Shown piece after piece: positions 59,422 through 64,000 of a DNA stretch of 64,000 bases. The stretch is from the NCBI GenBank assembly GCA_947095535.1, contig OX352774.1, positions 69,502,416-69,566,415 of the forward strand, in the 5' to 3' direction. Position 1 is the first letter of the stretch; each line of letters begins with the position of its first letter. The translations under genes were made by a program, and so were the position numbers. The notes below the pieces were generated by a model. The model was given only the letters and a program-made list of their open reading frames with translations. It did not search any database and had not been told where the DNA came from. The stretch comes from Poecilobothrus nobilitatus (lineage: Eukaryota > Arthropoda > Insecta > Diptera > Dolichopodidae).

Positions 59422-60281
59422 AAAAAGGAAGAGAAAAATTTTAAACTTTTTTTTCAGTTTATTTAAATTTTGCATATTTTTGGATGAGATAGTATAATTT
59501 TCTGATTTGTTATTATTTTTATTAAAAACTTTTTTTTTTCTTTAAATTTAAACTCTACAAACAGAACCCACACAATTTTTAAAGGTATAAATTCTTTTTG
59601 GAAAATAAATATATTTTTTTTTTCCACAAACTTCTACTAATGCAATACCATATACAACAAATATGCGCAATTAAATGTTTGATTGTATATATATAAGGCG
59701 CGAGATTACCGTTTATTTATTTCATTTATTTTTTTTCTTTTGTAAAATTCTAAAAAAAAAATTTTTAATGGAATTTTATGACTTTACATAAGAAAGGAAA
59801 TGAAATTGCTAACGCTACTGGAATTTCAAATTAGTATTCTTTTTTATTTTTTTTTAAAAAATTTTTTAATAAAAAGTTTTTTTTTTATTTTTTTGGTTGA
59901 TTTTAATGTTTTTTTGTGATTTTTGTTTATGTATTTTCTCACCACCTTCATTTATCGTAAAGTCATTGCATTTACAGCAGAGAAAATCAACTTTTGAAAA
60001 AAAATACATAAACTTTTTTTCATATCAAAGAAAAAAAGACCATCTAAAATTATCTTAGATTAACATGTCTTGGTTATGAATTTTTTTTTATGTTTGTTGC
60101 ATAATCGCATACATATACGAATTTTTTATTAAATGAAGAAAAAAATAAGTCTAAATTTGCAACCTTTTTGTTTCAATACTTGTTTAATACTAATATTTTT
60201 TTTTGTTTTATTAGAATATAATTTAATACTAACTTAAATCTAACCTTAAATTAACAAAGAATTGTTCTGTTATAAATTTAA
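59422..60281. other. AT-rich stretch, no gene seen
   Basis: Long poly-T/poly-A tracts (59520-59540, 59840-59900) are present. Nothing else was recognised. Confidence 0.5.
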
Positions 60282-60455
60282 TTAATCTAAAAATCCTTTT
60301 TTAACGTGTTTTTCTAATTCGCTTTCTGCTTGAGCTAAAAGAAATTTTAAAATACAATTTAACTTACGAGGAAGAGTGTTATACATGGTTGTCTGTGTAA
60401 ACTTTAGGTTATCAGGACAAACAAAAAATATACTGTTTCGATTAAATTTAATCAT
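60282..60455 (-). pseudogene. 57-codon frame, possible LINE ORF2 C-terminus
   Basis: On the minus strand, ATG (60453-60455) to stop (60282-60284) reads MIKFNRNSIFFVCPDNLKFT, then QTTMYNTLPRKLNCILKFLL and AQAESELEKHVKKGFLD. The frame stays open upstream of the ATG for about 12 more codons. The Y-N-x-L-P ... F-K/L ... L-x-K-H-x-K order recalls the last segment of jockey/CR1-type polymerases (W/F-N-x-L-P-x-x-I ... F-K-x-x-L-K-x-x-L). Composition is clearly more protein-like than its surroundings. The match rests on a short pattern, so an unrelated small gene end is possible. Confidence 0.35.
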
Positions 60456-60459
60456 TAAA

Positions 60460-60959
60460 AGAAAGTTCTCTGACAGTTGACTAACAATTTATTACTCCAG
60501 ATGATTTCTGGCTGTCGAAAGCTAGAGGAAACTGTTTTTTCTTACGAATATACGCCCAGTGAACTTAAGACCGACACTCTATATATAACAATCAATCATT
60601 TAGCCGTTAATTAGAACTATATTATATATATAATTAACGATATGATATTTAACTTATATAAGTATACATATTATGTATATAGATATTTAAATTATATAAA
60701 TTGCTGAGTTATATGACAGTTGTTCTCGAACTCTTAACTAAACTCGGCTAAACTAATCAACTTAGCAAAGAAGTTATTCCTGTAAAACTTGAGATCATCT
60801 TTTACAAAATTTCAGATGTCTATTTTAACTAAGTAACAAGTTATAAAGATTTAAATTTCACAGTTAAAAATACAAAATACCTAATTTTACGTATACCACA
60901 ACCAGGTACGAATCACTCAAACTCTGAATATTACTTTTACCGATTTTAATCATATTTTT
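60460..60959. other. AT-rich stretch, no gene seen
   Basis: TATATAATTAACGATATGAT-type low-complexity sequence is present. Nothing was recognised. Confidence 0.5.
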
Positions 60960-61350
60960 AACATTTTTACTGTTTCAGTATCTTTAAATATAGGAATTTT
61001 AACTAGAAAAATTCAGTTTTTGTGTAGACCAAATTAATCATTAAAGATAAGAAATTGCAAACTATAATTAAATTTTATCGCCTGAAAATGCATTTTGAAA
61101 ATACTGAATCTTTAACTTGATTTTTTTGCCATTTCTAGTCGTTTAGTAATGATTTTAAGGATATTCTAATATTATTTTTGCTCTTTCAGTAAAATATGAA
61201 TATTTTGCTAAAGATAGAACTTTTAACAAAAAAATGGAGTATTTGTGTAGGGAACGATATTTCTAAATATAGAAATGAAATTCGAAATATATAGAAAAAT
61301 TTTATTGTCTCGTCTGTAAATGGATTTTGAAATTACCAAATCTTTAAATC
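60960..61350 (-). repeat. inverted, diverged satellite monomers
   Basis: Two monomers of the 228-bp satellite lie in reverse orientation. At 61308-61344 TCGTCTGTAAATGGATTTTG, AAATTACCAAATCTTT is the exact complement of the AAAGATTTGGTAATTTCAAA / ATCCATTTACAGACGA part of the forward repeats. TGTGTAGGGAACGATATTTC (61244) is the complement of the GGAAATATGGCCCTCTACACA part with changes. A more diverged one occupies about 61000-61140 (TGTGTAGACC..., AATACTGAATCTTTAACTTG). Confidence 0.82.
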
Positions 61351-61372
61351 GATTTTTCGATTTAAAGATTCA
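61338..61372. other. palindromic junction between satellite orientations
   Basis: AATCTTTAAATCGA and TCGATTTAAAGATT meet around four T, forming a 14-bp stem (61340-61353 and 61358-61371). Repeat orientation switches exactly here: minus-oriented monomers to the left, plus-oriented to the right. The inverted arms remain alignable for about 170-200 bp on each side (for example ATATTTAGAAATATCG on the right versus its complement on the left). Confidence 0.8.
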
Positions 61373-61709
61373 GTATTTTTGAAATCTGTTTTCATGCAAT
61401 ATAAATTAGCAATGAGTTTCGAATTTTGTTTTTATATTTAGAAATATCGCTCCCTATACACAAAAACTCCATTAACTCCATAGAATAACTCCTTTACCAG
61501 CTTAAACTTCCTCCAATTTGTAAGGGAAATATTCAACTTTTACTGAAACATAAATTGTAAAAAAAATATATGTTTGTAATTTATGAGACCATAAAACTAA
61601 GGCTAAGGTCTAAAAAACAGATTATTGTAATACCGAATAAAATAATATTTTTATAAAATCATTCATTAAGAAACAAAAAAAAAAACAGCAAAACACAGCA
61701 ATTAAAATT
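61373..61709 (+). repeat. first forward satellite monomer, diverged
   Basis: GCAATGAGTTTCGAATTTTG (61411), TTTATATTTAGAAATATCGC, CCTATACACAAAAACTCC and GGAAATATTCAACTTTTACT, GAAACA follow the monomer order with many changes. About 130 bp after 61560 (TTTGTAATTTATGAGACC...) is not monomer-like and separates it from the regular array. Confidence 0.7.
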
Positions 61710-64000
61710 AGCTATGAGTTTCGGATTTCGTTTTTATATTAGGAAATATTGCCCTCTAAACAATACCGCTTTTTCCAGCTTAAAATTCCTATTATGAAGG
61801 GAAATATTCAAGTTTAACTTAAACAGAAAAATTGATATGAAAATATTGTTAAAATCTTTAAAAAGTGGCTGGAAATGGTAGAAAAATCGACACAAAGATT
61901 TGGAAATTTCAAAATCCATTAACAAGCAAAAACCTTTAGCTACGAGTTTCGGATTTCGTTTTTATATTAAAAAATATGGCCCTCTACACAAAACCGCTTT
62001 TTCCAGCTAAAAATTCCAATTTTTAAGGAGAATATTCGAGTTTAACTAAAACAGCAAAATTGATATGAAAATAGTGTTAGAATTTTTAAAAAATGGCTGG
62101 AAATGGTAGAAAAATCGACTCAAAGATTTGGTAATTTCAAAATCCATTTACAGACGATAAAATTTAGCTACGAGTTTCGGATTTCGGTTTTATATTAGGA
62201 AAAATTGCCCTCTACACAAAACCTCTTTTTCCAGCTAAAACTTCCAACTTTTAAGGGGAATATTCGGGTTTAACTGAAACAGCAAAATTGATATGAAAAT
62301 AATGTGAGAATCTTAAAAAAATGTCTGCAAATTCTAAAAAAATCGACTCTAAGATTTGGTAATTTCAATATCTATTTACAGACAATAAAGTTTAGCTACG
62401 AGTTTCACATTTCGTTTTTATATTGGGAAATAAGGCTCTCTACACACTATCTCTTTTTCCAGCCTAAAATTCGAATTTTTAAGGGGAATACTCGGGTTTA
62501 ACTGAAACAGCAAAATTGATATGAAAATATTGTTAAAATCTTAAAACAGTGGCTGAAAATGGAACAAAAATCGACTCAAAGATTTGGTAATTCCAAAATC
62601 CATTTACAGACGATAAAATTTAGCTACGAGTTTCGGATTTCGTTTTTATATTGAGAAATAAGGCCCTCTACACATAAACTTTTTTTCCAGCTTCAAATTC
62701 GTTTTTGTAAGGGTGATATTCAGTTACGAGTTAATATTAAAATTTTGGTAATTACAAAATACATTTACAGTAAAAAAAAATTTAGCTACGAGTTTCGGAT
62801 TTCGTTTTTATATTAGGAAATATGACTCTCTACACAAAACCGCTTTTTCCAGCTAAAAATTCCAATATTTAAGGAGAATATTCGAGTTTAACTAAAACAG
62901 CAAAATTGATATGAAAATAGTGTTAAAATTTTAAAAAAATGTCTGGAAATGGTAGAAAAATCGACTCAAAGATTTGGTAATTTCAAAATCCATTTACGGC
63001 CGATAAAATTTAGCTACGAGTTTCGGATTTCATTTTTATATTAGGAAAAATTGCCCTCTATACAAAACCTCTTTTTCCAGCTAAAACTTCCAACTTTTAA
63101 GGGGAATATTCGGGTTTAACTGAAACAGCAAAATTGATATGAAAATAATGTGAGAATCTTAAAAAAATGTCTGCAAATTCTAAAAAAATCGACTCTAAGA
63201 TTTGGTAATTTCAATATCTATTTACAGACAATAAAGTTTAGCTACGAGTTTCACATTTCGTTTTTATATTGGGAAATAAGGCTCTCTACACACTATCTCT
63301 TTTTCCAGCCTAAAATTCGAATTTTTAAGGGGAATACTCGGGTTTAACTGAAACAGCAAAATTGATATGAAAATATTGTTAAAATCTTAAAACAGTGGCT
63401 GAAAATGGAACAAAAATCGACTCAAAGATTTGGTAATTCCAAAATACATTTACAGACGATAAAACTTAGCTACGAGTTTCGGATTTCCTTTTAATATTAG
63501 GAAATATGGCCCTCTACATAATAACTCTTTTTCCAGCTTATAATTCCAATTTTTAAGGGGAATATTCGAGTTTAACTAAAACAGAAAAATTGATATGAAA
63601 ATAGTGTTAGAAATTTAAAAAAATGTCTGGAAATGGAAGAAAAATAGACTCAAAGATTTGGTAATTTCAAAATCCATTTACAGACGATAGCTGCGAGTTA
63701 CAGACGATAGCTGTACAGATTTAGCTACGAGTTTTTGATTTCATTTTGATATTAGGAAAAATTGCCCTCTACACAAAACCTCTTTTTCCAGCTAAAAATT
63801 CCAATTTTTAGTTTAACTGAAACAGCACAATTGATATGAAAATATTGTTAGAATCTTAAAAAAGTGGCTGGAAATGGAAAAAAAATCGACTCAAAGATTT
63901 GGCAATTACAAAATACATTTACAGTAAAAAAAATTTAGCTACGAGTTTCGGATTTCTTTTTTATATTAGGAAATATGGCCCTCTACACAAAACCGCTTTT
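61710..64000 (+). repeat. 228-bp satellite array, continues past window end
   Basis: The anchor AGCTA(C/T)GAGTTT occurs at 61710, 61938, 62166, 62394, 62622, 62784, 63012, 63240, 63468, 63723 and 63937. Spacings are 228, 228, 228, 228, 162, 228, 228, 228, 255 and 214. Each monomer contains TTTTTATATTAGGAAATATG, CCCTCTACACAAAACC, CTTTTTCCAGCTAAAA, ATTCGAGTTTAACTAAAACA, GCAAAATTGATATGAAAATA, AAAAATCGACTCAAAGATTT and ATTTACAGACGATAAAATTT. No protein is encoded: the identical 65-codon frames at 62304 and 63150 are repeat copies. Confidence 0.95.
61938..63467 (+). repeat. 846-bp higher-order repeat, one full unit and most of a second
   Basis: Monomers at 61938, 62166, 62394 and a shortened 162-bp one at 62622 form a unit of 846 bp. 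From 62784 the same series restarts (62784, 63012, 63240). The second and third monomers are nearly identical between units, including unusual variants such as TGTCTGCAAATTC and TTTCACATTTCG, while neighbouring monomers within a unit differ much more. After 63468 the series is broken by an altered 255-bp monomer with a small internal duplication (CAGACGATAGCTG twice) and a 214-bp one. Confidence 0.88.

Noticed and set aside
62304..63347. Two identical 65-codon frames 846 bp apart
   Set aside because: Identity reflects the higher-order satellite repeat, not a duplicated gene.

Overview
The window reads as non-coding, repeat-rich DNA from an AT-rich animal genome, most likely an insect and plausibly a dipteran. 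By eye, roughly three quarters or more of the bases are A or T (not computed). The support for this is the poly-A and poly-T tracts, (TA)n and (GTAT)n microsatellites, tRNA-derived SINEs with RNA polymerase III boxes, insect-type non-LTR retrotransposon fragments and short inverted-repeat DNA transposons. There is no operon structure, no rRNA, no free-standing tRNA gene and no CRISPR array. The species cannot be named from what is visible. I found no complete, recognisable protein-coding gene. The DNA is probably intergenic or the inside of large introns.

Layout. 0-7.5 kb: a SINE (family C), a candidate minus-strand terminal exon (641-785), then a very large inverted repeat with arms of about 0.8 kb (about 970-1760 and 6580-7410). 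Its 4.8 kb interior holds a smaller palindromic element and the 3' end of a jockey/CR1-like LINE. 7.5-20.5 kb: SINEs of families A and B (including the full-length family B reference copy), a set of duplicated coding-like fragments at 10.2-13.9 kb that I do not recognise, and a LINE RNase H remnant at 19.86-20.24 kb. 21-27 kb: a dispersed 0.13 kb duplication, a clean MITE beginning ACAGGGTGTTTC, and a SINE. 27-41 kb: mostly AT-rich sequence with SINE pieces (one with a perfect 13-bp target-site duplication) and an inverted-repeat element at 35 kb. 41-43 kb: a hairpin MITE and a SINE bracketed by a 0.2 kb direct duplication. 46-52 kb: exon-like open segments at 47-48 kb, a damaged SINE, the first copy of a modular TIR element and a long minus-strand SINE. 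55-60 kb: a decayed reverse transcriptase split by a SINE, a hAT-type MITE rich in GGTTCG repeats, and the second modular TIR element. 60.3-64 kb: an orphan 57-codon frame, then a 228-bp satellite array that starts with inverted monomers meeting at a palindrome and carries an 846-bp higher-order repeat. The array runs off the window end.

The elements form layers of insertion and decay. SINE A sits inside the LINE at 55.9 kb and the LINE 3' end sits inside the large inverted repeat. All five SINE A copies, all SINE B copies and the non-LTR fragments are non-autonomous or broken, so their mobilising machinery must lie elsewhere. The observations most worth following are the large inverted repeat, the satellite with its palindromic edge and 846-bp unit, the two modular TIR elements, and the few short frames (641-785, 11316-11483, 48048-48374, 60282-60455) that look more protein-like than their surroundings.
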